Assembly: GCA_041906465.1 (NCBI GenBank)
Contig: JAYRJE010000012.1
Location: 124,001-188,000 of the forward strand
Source: Didemnitutus sp041906465
Lineage (GTDB): Bacteria > Verrucomicrobiota > Verrucomicrobiia > Opitutales > Opitutaceae
Length of the DNA: 64,000 bases
Direction: 5' to 3'
Numbering within the stretch: the first letter of the stretch is position 1; each line of letters opens with the position of its first letter. Shown here piece by piece: positions 35,193 through 43,923 of this stretch. The notes under the pieces are model-generated. The model saw only the letters and a program-made list of their open reading frames with translations, did not search any database and was not told where the DNA came from. A program made the position numbers and the translations under genes.

Positions 35193-35687
35193 ATGCATGA
35201 CGCCGTCCAGCCCGCGCCGCGATCACTCAAGATTTTCATCAGTTACAGCGTCCACGATCGTTCGATCGTCGATGCGGTGAACATTCAACTTCAGCCGCAC
35301 GCCCAAACCTTCTTCTGGGACCAGAACAAGGCTCCCGGATTTGCGGCTTGGCCCACCATCTACTCGTGGATCGACCAGGCCGACCTCGCCGTGGTCGTCC
35401 TGACCGGCCACACGCTGACGCGTGCCATCTCGGTCGGGAACGAAGTCGGCTATGCGCTCAAAGCTGGCAAGCACATCATCCCATTGGTCGGACCTGAAGT
35501 GCCGAAGGGCGAACTGGGATGTCTGGAAGGCATAACCTACATCCGCCTCGACTACGCTGACCCGCAGCAAACGCTCGATGAACTTCATGCGGCCATTGCG
35601 AAATTCGCGGAGGAAAAGGCCGCGGCGGGAAAAGCCTTCGCGGTCCTTGGCCTGATTGCGCTCGGGTTGATCGCGTTTTCGAAATAG
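35193..35687 (+). CDS. TIR-domain protein with C-terminal membrane helix
   Basis: A 164-aa protein. LKIFISYSVHDR (12-23) is box 1 of a TIR domain, FFWDQNKAPG follows, and E84 in ISVGNEVGYALKAGKHIIPLV is placed like the catalytic glutamate of NAD-cleaving TIR domains. Residues 147-162 (KAFAVLGLIALGLIAF) form a single membrane helix. Bacterial TIR proteins degrade NAD or make signal nucleotides in Thoeris, CBASS and short-Argonaute defence. The next gene starts 9 nt later. It is the first of four plus-strand genes, and the membrane anchor suggests an effector or sensor at the inner membrane. Confidence 0.85.
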   Translation: MHDAVQPAPRSLKIFISYSVHDRSIVDAVNIQLQPHAQTFFWDQNKAPGFAAWPTIYSWIDQADLAVVVLTGHTLTRAISVGNEVGYALKAGKHIIPLVGPEVPKGELGCLEGITYIRLDYADPQQTLDELHAAIAKFAEEKAAAGKAFAVLGLIALGLIAFSK

Positions 35688-35695
35688 GCCCTCTG

Positions 35696-36706
35696 TTGAA
35701 CGCTCGCATTAAAGTCAGCTTGACCTCTTGGTATGTAAACCAGCATCGCGTGCTGGAAGTGCTGGGGCCGGCGGCGCTGGATGGCGCGAACCACGACTCT
35801 CGGGTGCTTGGCAGTATTCTCGGTCCCCGCTTGCTGCGTTGGATTGAGGAGAAATCGATTCCCTCACTCGCCAAGCTCCTGGCGCAGGATCAAATCGCCG
35901 TCGGCAAATTCTTTGTCCACGAGGGCCGGTATTTTTCCAAGGGAATGGCGGGCCTTGCGCCCAAAAACGCATGTTTGCGGTATCCGCTGCGCGAGCTGAT
36001 GCCCGAGCGCACAGGGTATCTGGAGGTGCCGTTGCACACGGACAATCTGACTACGAGCAGCGCATTCGGCGCGCTCCAGGGGAAGCCCTGCGTATATGTT
36101 TGTGGCGTGATCACCGATCTTCGCGCGGAAGCGGTTGTCGCCCGTCCGCTCGTCGTCGGCCACTTGGTGGAGGACCATGGGGGAATCGACCCGCGCTACG
36201 CGAACGGCGTCGAAATTCATCCCAGCGACTTCGACGCATTCAAAGCGGTCGATTTCGCTCGACGAATTTCGTTGGCCGAACTCGACGAGCTGAAAACCAT
36301 TCCGGAAGCCACGATCAAGCGGACTTTCGCCGACCTCTTGGGCGAACCTTTTGTCGATAAGGACTGGGGCGGCGAAATCGGTGATTTGTTCACCGCCAAC
36401 GCGAGCATCGGAGGCAAGCCCACGACGTGCGGGTTCATGTTCAAAGGCCCGGCGGTTTTTCGAAAACTGCAACCTGCGGATTGTGGGAAAAATGGTGACC
36501 AAGTGATTCGGCTTTTCGAATACCCCGCACAGTGCTTCGTCTTGCAGCACTGCCACGCGGTCAGCCCCGCCGTTCGGACCATGATGCGCGCGTTAGCCGT
36601 GGAGCGGTTCCACCAGCGCGCCCGCTTTTGTGTCATCGACGGATACCAAACCCTCATGATTTTGCGTCGCTACCAGAAACTGAGAAAATCCCCAGCCGCG
36701 TGCTGA
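35696..36706 (+). CDS. Unknown 336-aa protein, possible restriction-nuclease fold
   Basis: TTG 35696 is the likely start, 8 nt after the TIR stop. The N-terminal half is unrecognised. The C-terminal half has a striking block: EPFVDKDWGGEIGDLFTANA, then CGFMFKGPAVF, GKNGDQVIRLFE and CFVLQHCH. A D, then an x-K strand, then a Q-containing strand is the order of a PD-(D/E)XK (Mrr-like) core, so a nuclease fold is proposed on pattern only. Its place between a TIR-TM gene and an HNH gene supports a defence role. An alternative is a non-catalytic sensor for the TIR effector. Confidence 0.6.
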   Translation: MNARIKVSLTSWYVNQHRVLEVLGPAALDGANHDSRVLGSILGPRLLRWIEEKSIPSLAKLLAQDQIAVGKFFVHEGRYFSKGMAGLAPKNACLRYPLRELMPERTGYLEVPLHTDNLTTSSAFGALQGKPCVYVCGVITDLRAEAVVARPLVVGHLVEDHGGIDPRYANGVEIHPSDFDAFKAVDFARRISLAELDELKTIPEATIKRTFADLLGEPFVDKDWGGEIGDLFTANASIGGKPTTCGFMFKGPAVFRKLQPADCGKNGDQVIRLFEYPAQCFVLQHCHAVSPAVRTMMRALAVERFHQRARFCVIDGYQTLMILRRYQKLRKSPAAC

Positions 36707-36727
36707 ACTCGGCGCACCTCGCGTCCC

Positions 36728-37690
36728 ATGCTTTTGCCTCGGCGACATCATTTTTGCATCTGGTGCGGGGCGGCGTTGTGGGATGACGCCGCCTCAGAAG
36801 AGCACGTGATTCCTGACTGTCTCGGCGGACGGCTGCGGTCACCCGATGTCTGTCGCGAGTGCAATAGCACCTTTGGCGCGGAATCCGATTGGCGACTGGT
36901 GCACGATGAATCGATCTACCGCGCGGCGATGGAGGCTGGCGTGCCGCACGACGAATTCATGCCTCGCTACGAGGTCACGACGAAGACCGGGACCGGGCTT
37001 CACGTAAAACTTAGGGTGCGCAACGGCGTTTCCCGGCCCGCCGCCGGCCTCGCCGGGCCGGAACTCTACGTCGGTGCCGATCAATCCGGTAATTTTTCCC
37101 CGCAGGAGTTGCAGAATTTTCGCGGGCGGCTGAAAGCCAAGACCAGGGCTAAGCTTCCGCACCTGCCGAGTGCGTTGGTCGACGCCGAAGTGGAGAAACT
37201 TTTCACCGATCTGCAGGCGAACAAAGGAACTCGTCCCGTCTACAGCGCGGTTATCGGCGAAGGCCTGGCACCGACGCTGACCGACGCCACGGTCGGCATG
37301 ACCATCACTTTTCATCCGGTCGACACCATGCGTGCGATCGCCAAGAGTCTTTTTACCATCGGAAAGAACGTCGTGCCGCGTCGACTCGAACGCGCGGTCG
37401 CCGAGTCCCTCGCGGAAATCGCCAAATTTGCGCAGTCTCGGCCCGACGCACAGCCAGTGGTGCACAGCGAGCGCCGCGCGGGCACCGCGAGTCGAGCGCA
37501 CTCGCTCGCGGTGCGCGTCCAAGGTTCGGTTTTTTCGGTCGAGGCGGTGTTGTTCGGCGTTCAACGCTGGTGGGTCGAATCCACCATCCTCTGCAACGGA
37601 TCTCCCGCTCGACTGCCGCAATTCCTCTGGGAATCGGTTGATGACCCGACGCACGGACCCGTTCGGGTGCGCGAGGAATTCACGCCGTAG
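36728..37690 (+). CDS. HNH endonuclease-like protein
   Basis: 320 aa. The N-terminal 55 residues form a zinc-supported HNH unit: C10-x2-C13, E25-H26-V-I-P, C42-x2-C45-N46 and F49-G50 (the HFCIWCG, EEHVIPDCLGG and CRECNSTFG segments). The remaining 260 residues are unrecognised and may bind DNA or a partner. HNH enzymes nick or cut DNA or RNA with a divalent metal. It starts 22 nt after the 336-aa gene and is probably co-transcribed with it. Confidence 0.78.
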   Translation: MLLPRRHHFCIWCGAALWDDAASEEHVIPDCLGGRLRSPDVCRECNSTFGAESDWRLVHDESIYRAAMEAGVPHDEFMPRYEVTTKTGTGLHVKLRVRNGVSRPAAGLAGPELYVGADQSGNFSPQELQNFRGRLKAKTRAKLPHLPSALVDAEVEKLFTDLQANKGTRPVYSAVIGEGLAPTLTDATVGMTITFHPVDTMRAIAKSLFTIGKNVVPRRLERAVAESLAEIAKFAQSRPDAQPVVHSERRAGTASRAHSLAVRVQGSVFSVEAVLFGVQRWWVESTILCNGSPARLPQFLWESVDDPTHGPVRVREEFTP

Positions 37691-37741
37691 CGACAGCGCC
37701 GGTCGGACTTGATATTGCGGTCTGACCATCCGTTAAAGAAT

Positions 37742-38602
37742 ATGGACCGACCATCTGCCATGCGCCTGAAAGCCATTCGCGATCTCACTCAACTCACCGA
37801 TGCCGGATTTTTCTCTGAGCTTCACGAGGGGCTCGGGCTTTGCCACGCCAATGCGAAACGCATTTTCGACGATGCGGCAGTCTTGACCGCCCAAAAGCGC
37901 CACCGCGCGGCAAAAATGCTCCAAACCGTCGCTGACGAAGAAGCCGCCAAGATTTTGATCCTCATTGATGCTGTCCGGTGCCCCCGGTCGGAGTCGCAGC
38001 TCCTTACGCGGCAGTTGGCGTATTTCAGCGATCACCTGGCGAAGGGCCTCTACGCTCAGGCCTGTGAACGCCGGCCCTGCGCGTTTGGCGAGGTGCGCGC
38101 GTGGGTCGAACGCGAGCGGAAGGAACTCTATCTCGATGGCCCCAATGGCGTGGATTGGATTTTCTACAATGACATCCTCACGCGGAGGGAACAGGCGATG
38201 TATGTCGACTACGTCGCCGCCGAGGGAAATCATTGGTGGCATGACCCGCTGATTCATGAACCGTTGAGCGGTTTCGACGTTATGCCTTCGGCCGTTTTTC
38301 GACTGGTGGACGCCATGGCTGAAGCGGGGTTCTTTGCCACCGCCGCCCTGGCCACCATCGCCGAGGTCTGGCGGGGCGTCGCGATGGACGACAGTTTTTC
38401 GATCCACGATTTACGAGCGATGAATCGCGTCACGTTGGAAAAGCTCGAGGCCAAAGGCCTGTTGCTTTCTGTGAATTCGGCCGGCCTTGGCCTCATCTTC
38501 TCCGAGTGGTTGTTTCCGTTGTTTGCGCTACATCTCCGCGTCGAGGAAATCCCGAAAGCCGATCTCGAAGCCGACCGGGCGAATTTCAGTCCATGGCTTT
38601 GA
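37742..38602 (+). CDS. AbiV-like abortive infection protein
   Basis: About 286 aa from ATG 37742. The N-terminal third (GLGLCHANAKRIFDDAAVL, QKRHRAAKMLQTVADEEAAKILILID) matches the AbiV pattern: N/A-rich helix, then an A-x2-L-x3-A-x-EE-x-K helix. AbiV blocks phage protein synthesis in Lactococcus. The C-terminal half is helical and unrecognised. The gene follows the HNH gene by 52 nt; the gap contains an imperfect GGTCGGA/TCTGACC hairpin at 37701-37727, so it may also have its own control. Confidence 0.6.
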   Translation: MDRPSAMRLKAIRDLTQLTDAGFFSELHEGLGLCHANAKRIFDDAAVLTAQKRHRAAKMLQTVADEEAAKILILIDAVRCPRSESQLLTRQLAYFSDHLAKGLYAQACERRPCAFGEVRAWVERERKELYLDGPNGVDWIFYNDILTRREQAMYVDYVAAEGNHWWHDPLIHEPLSGFDVMPSAVFRLVDAMAEAGFFATAALATIAEVWRGVAMDDSFSIHDLRAMNRVTLEKLEAKGLLLSVNSAGLGLIFSEWLFPLFALHLRVEEIPKADLEADRANFSPWL

Positions 38603-39039
38603 TGGGCGAACGCTCGGCCGAATCCTTCCGCCCGCCGGTGCGGCCATGATACGGCGCGGCGCAAGGTCGACTCATTCGAGGCTCCACCTTGTCGCCGCCG
38701 CCGCCGGGCCGCAACTATCGTTTGGGCGCAAGGTGTGGTGGTTCTTCACTGTGAACCGACACGGGCGCACCGCTAGGCCTGCCTCGGCTTCTGCGCATGC
38801 GACCGCGTTGCTCGTCGGTCCGGCCGCCACTCACCGAAACGGGTTCGCGCGGTCGGGCGCGGGCGAGCGAGCTCCCCATCAAGCGAATGCCACGCGCTCG
38901 GTGGGCCTTCTTCATTGGGGCGATGCGCAGGCGCAGTCCGGGCGACTAACTCCATTCGATGCGGCCTGACGGTTCGCGGGCTTCTCGGCTAGCCTCCACG
39001 TGGCGGTTGTGCCGTGACCAAAAAATCCCGAACAAGCAT
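38603..39039. other. Non-coding spacer
   Basis: About 440 GC-rich bases after the AbiV-like gene. No frame has natural codon use and no RNA gene or terminator hairpin of note was seen. Confidence 0.4.
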
Positions 39040-39531
39040 TCAACGTGCGCGAGGGCGACCCGGCCGCTCGTCGCGACGGATGCCGTGGCGCTTGCAGAAT
39101 CGGCGGAAGTCGAGCGAGCTGATTTCGAGCCCGACGGCGGCGAGGTGGGCGCGCACGTCGCGGGTGCGGTAGGACTCGCGCGGATGACGCAGCATATAAA
39201 GCAGCGCGTGCAGCTTCCACCAATCGGCATACCCGAACGCGGACCGCAGCGCGGGCGACTTTGCGCGCGCGAACAAGGCGAGCGCGCGGCTGAGCTGGGC
39301 GAGCAACCGCGTTTCGTCGGAGCGGATCACCGCGTCCAGCAACTGCCCCGCGGCGCGGAGCAGCCGCGGGGAAGAGGACGCGGCGGCTCCGGCCTTACGC
39401 CAGTCGCGGACGAGCAGGAACACGCCCACGTCGAGCGCGCCGGCCTCATAGCGGCGGACGAGCTTTTCCATCTCTTCCCACGTGAGTCCGCCGTAGAGGG
39501 CGGGTGCCCGGCGCGGGACGAGCGTGCGCAC
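39040..39531 (-). CDS. Hypothetical winged-helix-like protein
   Basis: 163 aa starting 14 nt after the truncated integrase stop. N-terminal LTWEEMEKLVRRYEAG resembles the strand that normally follows the catalytic arginine of tyrosine recombinases, while the C-terminus (WWKLHALLYMLRHPRESY, then TRDVRAHLAAVGLEISSLDFRRFCK) looks like a winged helix. It may be an independent small DNA-binding gene, for example a directionality factor, or the result of recombination that truncated the integrase. Confidence 0.5.
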   Translation of the reverse strand: MRTLVPRRAPALYGGLTWEEMEKLVRRYEAGALDVGVFLLVRDWRKAGAAASSSPRLLRAAGQLLDAVIRSDETRLLAQLSRALALFARAKSPALRSAFGYADWWKLHALLYMLRHPRESYRTRDVRAHLAAVGLEISSLDFRRFCKRHGIRRDERPGRPRAR

Positions 39532-39544
39532 CCGGCGCGTTTCC

Positions 39545-40369
39545 TCATGCCAGCTCCGAGACGCGCGCCCCGAGAAACGCCGCGCATGCCGTCCACGGCA
39601 GCAACTCGGGCCGCTTGGCCTGCACGGTGTCGAGGATCGTGCGCAGTTCGGCGGGCGTGTAGATGACGATTTTCGTCGGGGGCACCTTGTAGGTCATCAT
39701 CCCGTCGAATTCGGTCGGCCGGCTGGCGGGAAGATAGCTGCGCGCCTTGGCCCAATTGCCGAAGGTGATCAGGATTTTGCGGGTGTCGTTTTTCGTCAGC
39801 GGCTGCCAACGCTGGCCGCCGAGCCATTTGTCGAGATCGCCGGTGCGCAGCAGCGGGAGCGTGCGGCCGGGGAACGCGCCGATGAGCCGGCCGAGCTGGC
39901 GCTTGATGTTCTGCACGTAGTCGGCGTGCACGCCCATCGCCGCGCGGCCCGTCGCGAAATCCTCGACCAATTGCTTGAGCGATTTCTCCGCGCCGTTGCG
40001 GTGGAATTCCAGATAGAAGGACACCGCGTCGAGCACTGACGCGGAGTAGCCGACGAGCTTGGCGTGCGCCTGCGCGAAGGTCTCCGCGCACACGTGCAGC
40101 GGCAGGCCAGTCGGCCCGACGTGCTTGCGCGCGATGACGTAGCTTTCCATGTCGGCAGTGGAAAGCTCCGCGGCGTCGTGGCCGTTCACGGCGAGGCGTT
40201 GAAGCACAAGCTTCGCCTCGCGCCGTGCGACCGACACTTTCCCGAACGTTTTCCGCTCCCGCTTGCCACCCTCGTGATACGAGAGCTGGTAAGACCAACG
40301 GTCCCGATTGCGGACCGTGTAGATTTTAACTTCGTGTTCTCCGTTAGTGAGGACGATGGGCTGATTCAT
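39545..40369 (-). pseudogene. Tyrosine integrase, truncated after catalytic Arg I
   Basis: 274 aa. The N-terminal arm-binding and core-binding domains are present (YQLSYHEGGKRERKTFG, VLDAVSFYLEFHRNGAEKS, YVQNIKRQLGRLIG). The catalytic domain begins (IYTPAELRTILDTVQAK, AFLGARVSELA) and stops right after the first catalytic arginine; the Lys, His-x2-Arg, His and Tyr residues are missing. The gene starts about 90 nt from the right end of the island and reads inward. It probably inserted the island into the MCP gene and was later inactivated. Confidence 0.75.
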
Positions 40370-40458
40370 GACTTCGGTTGGGTTGTCAACCGCGTGTCAT
40401 GCAGACCCGGGAGAATCGTCTAACTCATTGCTTCAACGAGAACTTTGCAGACCGTCAA

Positions 40459-40471
40459 AGTCTCGCCAAAT
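40459..40471 (+). repeat. Candidate right attachment core of the MCP island
   Basis: AGTCTCGCCAAAT, imperfect partner of 24350-24361, at the point where MCP coding sequence resumes. Confidence 0.35.
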
Positions 40472-41202
40472 CGCTCGCGAACCAAACCCGCCAAGCCGCC
40501 GAAAGCGGCGCCACGAGCATGGCCGAAATGAAACAGGCGATGAACGCGATCAAGGAATCGTCCGCGAGCATCGCCAAGATCGTGAAGACGATCGACGAGA
40601 TCGCCTTCCAGACGAACATCCTCGCGCTCAATGCCGCCGTCGAAGCCGCTCGCGCCGGCGATGCCGGTGCGGGTTTCGCCGTCGTCGCCGAGGAAGTCCG
40701 CTCGCTCGCGCAGCGCTCCGCGCAGTCCGCCAAAGAAACCGCCACGCGCATCGAGGAGTCCGTCAACCGCAGCGAACACGGCGTGGAAATCAGCACGAAA
40801 GTCGCACAAAGCTTCGAAGAAATCGTCACCAAAGCCCGCAAGGTGGACAACCTCGTCGCCGAAATCGCGACCGCCTCGCAGGAGCAAAGCCAGGGCGTGA
40901 ACCAAGTCACGACCGCGGTCGCGCAGATGGACAAAGTCACGCAATCCAACGCGGCCAGCGCCGAAGAGACCGCGAGCGCCTCCGAGGAATTGAATGCGCA
41001 GGCGGAGATGATGCGCGAGTCGGTGTCGCACTTGCAGCGTCTCGTCGGTGCGCACGTCGCCGCCGCCAGCGACGCCCCGGCCAAGTCGTCCCCATCGCGC
41101 CTCGCCAAAGCGAAATCGTCGAGCGTGTCTCCCAAAGCGCAGCGTTCAACTCCGCGCCAGCCGGTGCCGGCCAGCGCCGTGTCGGACGAGTTCTTCACCT
41201 GA
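40460..41202 (+). pseudogene. Chemotaxis receptor (MCP), C-terminal part right of island
   Basis: About 247 codons continue the MCP fragment at 24151-24360. It contains the whole conserved hairpin tip (EIAFQTNILALNAAVEAARA, then GAGFAVVAEEVRSLAQRSAQ) that contacts CheA and CheW, the descending methylation helix (TASQEQSQGVNQVTTAV) and an alanine/serine-rich tail ending DEFFT. An in-frame ATG at 40519 exists, but no sensor domain or membrane part is present, so receptor function is lost. Confidence 0.85.
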
Positions 41203-41727
41203 GCGGGAGTCATGCAGAAGGCTTCCCGCGAATTGCGCGAATCGTCGCGAATTCAGAGGAGAAGTTTCGATCCGCTTGCTCGAACGATACCACCGATCAG
41301 TGCGAGCGGAATGGGGAGAGCGTCATTCGCGCAGATTCGCGAAATTCGCGGGCAACGGCATCGTTCCGGCTGAGCCGGGACATGCCTCCCCGCGAATCTC
41401 GCAATGCACGCGAACGAAGCTATTCCCGAATTCGACGGCACCATTGAGACGGATCGAGAGAAGTTACGCTGCAAATTAGTCTGAACAGGTGGAGCGCGTT
41501 GACCCCAACACGTTCTCGCCCGACGCGTTGAGGTCAACGCGCTCCACCTCGAACGTCAGGCAATTGTGCGATCATCGATAAGCGCTGGTTTCGTCGGAGC
41601 GGATTGAAATTCCTCTTCCGGATTTGCGACGATTCGTGCAATTCGCGGGAGGTCTTCTACCGCACTCCGGCTGAGGCCCGTTCGCGCAAGGCCGCATCGC
41701 TGCGGCGCGCCATCGTTTTTTGGGAAC
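41203..41727. repeat. Repeat-rich spacer with inverted 52-bp copies
   Basis: No gene. A 52-bp sequence at 41224-41275 recurs in inverted orientation at 41599-41650 with about 80 percent identity by eye (CGCGAATTG..CGAATCGTCGC core). More CGCAGATTCGCGAAATTCGCG words lie between. These look like dispersed intergenic repeats. Confidence 0.6.
41488..41549. repeat. REP-like hairpin with 18-bp perfect stem
   Basis: AGGTGGAGCGCGTTGACC at 41488-41505 pairs perfectly with 41532-41549 around a 26-nt loop. It has no T-run, so it is more like a REP/MITE unit than a terminator. Confidence 0.65.
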
Positions 41728-42706
41728 TCACGAGCGCGGCTTCGTCGCCGGGCGAAATTCATCCGCGCCGGTGTCCACCGCGGGCATCTGGCGCGCGTCG
41801 CCGTCGATGTCCAACGGCGGAAAATCCGGATACGTGCCGCTCGTGATCGCGGCCGATTTCTCGCCGAGGTGAAACGTCGGCAGGATCTCGATTTCCGCGG
41901 CGCCGGCCGCGGGCGCCGGCCCCGAAAGCGTGAGTTGCCCGGACGAGTTTTCGTGCACCATCGACCAGTGATCGCCGATCCGGACGATGCGACCGACGAG
42001 TTCGCTCGCCGTCATCACGCCGCTTACAGTCACGAGCGTCGTGAAACTCTCCGGCTGAAAAACCACGGCGCGCACCGGCAGTTTTTTGCCATCCTCGAGA
42101 TAGCCGGGCGCGTGGGCGAAATTGTAGTAGCCGCCCGCGTGCCCGCCGGGATGCATGACGTTGTAGGCGACATCCGCCTCGCTGTCGAAGCGCACCTGGT
42201 CGGGCGTGTTGAACGTGATGAGATTGTTGCGGAAAATCCACGGCCGCAGGAATGGATTCTTCACGTTCACGATCTCGATGCCGCCGCCGCCCACCGGCGC
42301 GTCGTTGTGAGTGACGGTATTGTTCAACGCGCGCACCCAACTGTGCGTGCCGGCGAAGCCGCCGCCGTTTCGCTTCGCGCGGTTGTAGGCGAAAATGTTG
42401 TTCTGCAACTCGCAGGTCGAATCGTCCATGTGCAGTCCGCCGCCGGATTTCCGCGCCTCGTTGCCGTAAAACAAATTCTCGTGCACCTTCGGGTAGCTGA
42501 ATTTCTGGTGATCCATCCCGCCGCCGTCGTCCGCCGAGCGATTGTTCACAAACGCGTTTCGCGCGATCTCGGGCCAGCAGAAATACTCCATGAACAACGC
42601 TCCGCCGTCCCCAAGCCCGAGCGTGGCGTTCGCCACGAAAAGATTGTGCAGCACCGCCGCGCGCGAGCTGAAGAGCAACACCACCGCGCCACCATTTCCG
42701 GAACGC
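41728..42706 (-). pseudogene. Beta-helix protein, N-terminus lost
   Basis: About 320 residues of a right-handed beta-helix protein (NLFVANATLG, NAFVNNRSADDGGGM, NLFYGNEARKSGGG, NIFAYNRAKRNGGG repeats) ending VDTGADEFRPATKPRS. It is related to the exported protein at 5414-7105. Homology-like sequence begins only at about 42690 and no signal peptide precedes it; upstream the antisense strand is FGE coding sequence. The 5' end was removed at this junction. Confidence 0.65.
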
Positions 42707-43363
42707 ATGCCGCTCGACGACCCACGCAACTGGTGGCGCTTCGTGCGCGGCGCCTCCTGGCGGCATCCGGAGGGTCCGGACAGCAATCTTGAGGGTCGCG
42801 ACAGCCATCCCGTCGTGCATATCGCTTTCGAGGATGCCGAGCGCTACGCCACATGGGCCGGCAAACGCCTGCCGACGGAAGCCGAGTGGGAATTCACCGC
42901 GCGGGGCGGCCACGACCGCTGGCCCTATGCGTGGGGCCGCGACTTGACGCCCGGCGGCCGCTGGATGGCGAATATCTGGGAGGGACATTTTCCTTATCAA
43001 AACACCGCGGCCGATGGCTTCGCCGGCACCGCGCCCGTCGCGCAGTTTCCCGCCAACGACTACGGTCTTTTCGACATGGCAGGCAACGTCTGGGAATGGT
43101 GCGGCGACTGGTATCGCCCGGACTACTATGCCTCCCTCGCGAAAGAGGGCATCGCCGAAAATCCCACCGGGCCCACCGACTCCTTCGACCCGCTGGAACC
43201 TGGGTTGGCGAAGCGCGTCCAACGCGGCGGCTCGTTTCTCTGCACTGCGGAATATTGCAGCCGCTATGCCGTGGGCTCTCGCGGAAAAGGGGAGCCGCGC
43301 ACGTCGTCGAATCATGTGGGATTCCGCTGCGTAAGTAGCACCGGGCCTCGCCGTTCAGAGTAG
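42707..43363 (+). pseudogene. Formylglycine-generating enzyme, N-terminus lost
   Basis: About 218 residues of an FGE/SUMF1-family protein: DDPRNWWRFVRGASWRHPEG, HPVVHIAFEDAERYATWAGK, LPTEAEWEFTARGG, FDMAGNVWEWCGDWY and RGGSFLCTAEYC. The last block holds the two cysteines that bind copper and substrate in aerobic FGE, so unlike the FGE-like domain at 8545 this was a true enzyme type. The N-terminal part of the fold is missing: natural sequence begins at ATG 42707. It is probably inactive, leaving anSME as the only maturase seen here. Confidence 0.7.
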
Positions 43364-43762
43364 TATGATCCTGGCGCCGCGCTTCGAGCGGTCGGCATCG
43401 CTACTTCTTGGTTTCAGCGGATGGCGACAGGCTACCTCCTAGGAGAGCTGTTTGGGCAGCATAGCTTACTTGCCTAGCAACGCGAGAGCGCCTTGGGGGC
43501 GTCAAATCGTTTCGACAGCGTTCACGAGGAGGTTATCGATGAGGCGCTCGTGACACACATCTCCGCAGTCCTCGCTTTTAGTTGTTCAGCCATCGCTACC
43601 TGGTCGGACCGACGGCACGCACGATTTTGCGGGAGCGCCGAAATGTTGCCAAATGTGGCCAAAATGTTGCGCAATTGCTCCAAAATTACAGCCATTGAAA
43701 TCTGAAGATTTTATCATATTTCATTGCTTGTCATATGTTTACAAAATATAATAAAACCTATT
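43364..43762. other. Spacer before tRNA fragment, with GGCCAAA arm-like repeats
   Basis: About 400 bases without a supported gene. ATGTTGCC, AATGTGGCCAAA and ATGTTGC words at 43643-43670 recur as AATGTGGCCAAATTGTGGCC at 60123-60142 beside the second tRNA fragment. The last 70 bases before the tRNA fragment are strongly AT-rich. This looks like the end of an integrated element. Confidence 0.45.
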
Positions 43763-43826
43763 GCGGCGGTCTTGAAAACCGCTGAGGCGCAAGCCTCCGG
43801 GGGTTCGAATCCCTCCCCTTCCGCCA
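43763..43826 (+). other. 3' fragment of tRNA-Ser(UGA), attachment-site remnant
   Basis: The sequence contains the anticodon arm (CGGTCTTGAAAACCG, anticodon TGA), the long variable arm (TGAGGCGCAAGCCTC), the T-arm (GGGGGTTCGAATCCCTCCC) and the 3' acceptor strand with encoded CCA. The 5' acceptor strand and D-arm are absent, replaced by AT-rich DNA, so it cannot be a functional tRNA. The final 56 bases recur at 59997-60052. Confidence 0.85.
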
Positions 43827-43923
43827 AACTTTATGTGGCCTTAACCCGAATGGCCGCAGTGAGTTAGTTTCGGAAGCGAAGAATTCCAACCCAGATGGGG
43901 CAAAAACCATCAGAGGGGGGAAG

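Larger units (their letters stand above)
24361..40459. mobile_element. 16-kb island inserted in a chemotaxis receptor gene
   Basis: Both borders are defined by the two halves of one MCP coding sequence, which would rejoin at NAESA-KSLANQTR. A truncated tyrosine recombinase is encoded about 90 nt from the right border and points inward, the usual layout of integrative elements. The cargo is accessory: an IS, proteases, an ArdC-like protein, small regulators, a nuclease remnant, and the TIR/nuclease/HNH/AbiV-like cassette. The integrase lacks its catalytic C-terminus, so the element is probably immobile now. Confidence 0.75.

Noticed and set aside
42542..42706. Start of the FGE ORF at 42542
   Set aside because: This 5' part is antisense to the beta-helix gene and does not resemble FGE; natural sequence begins at 42707.
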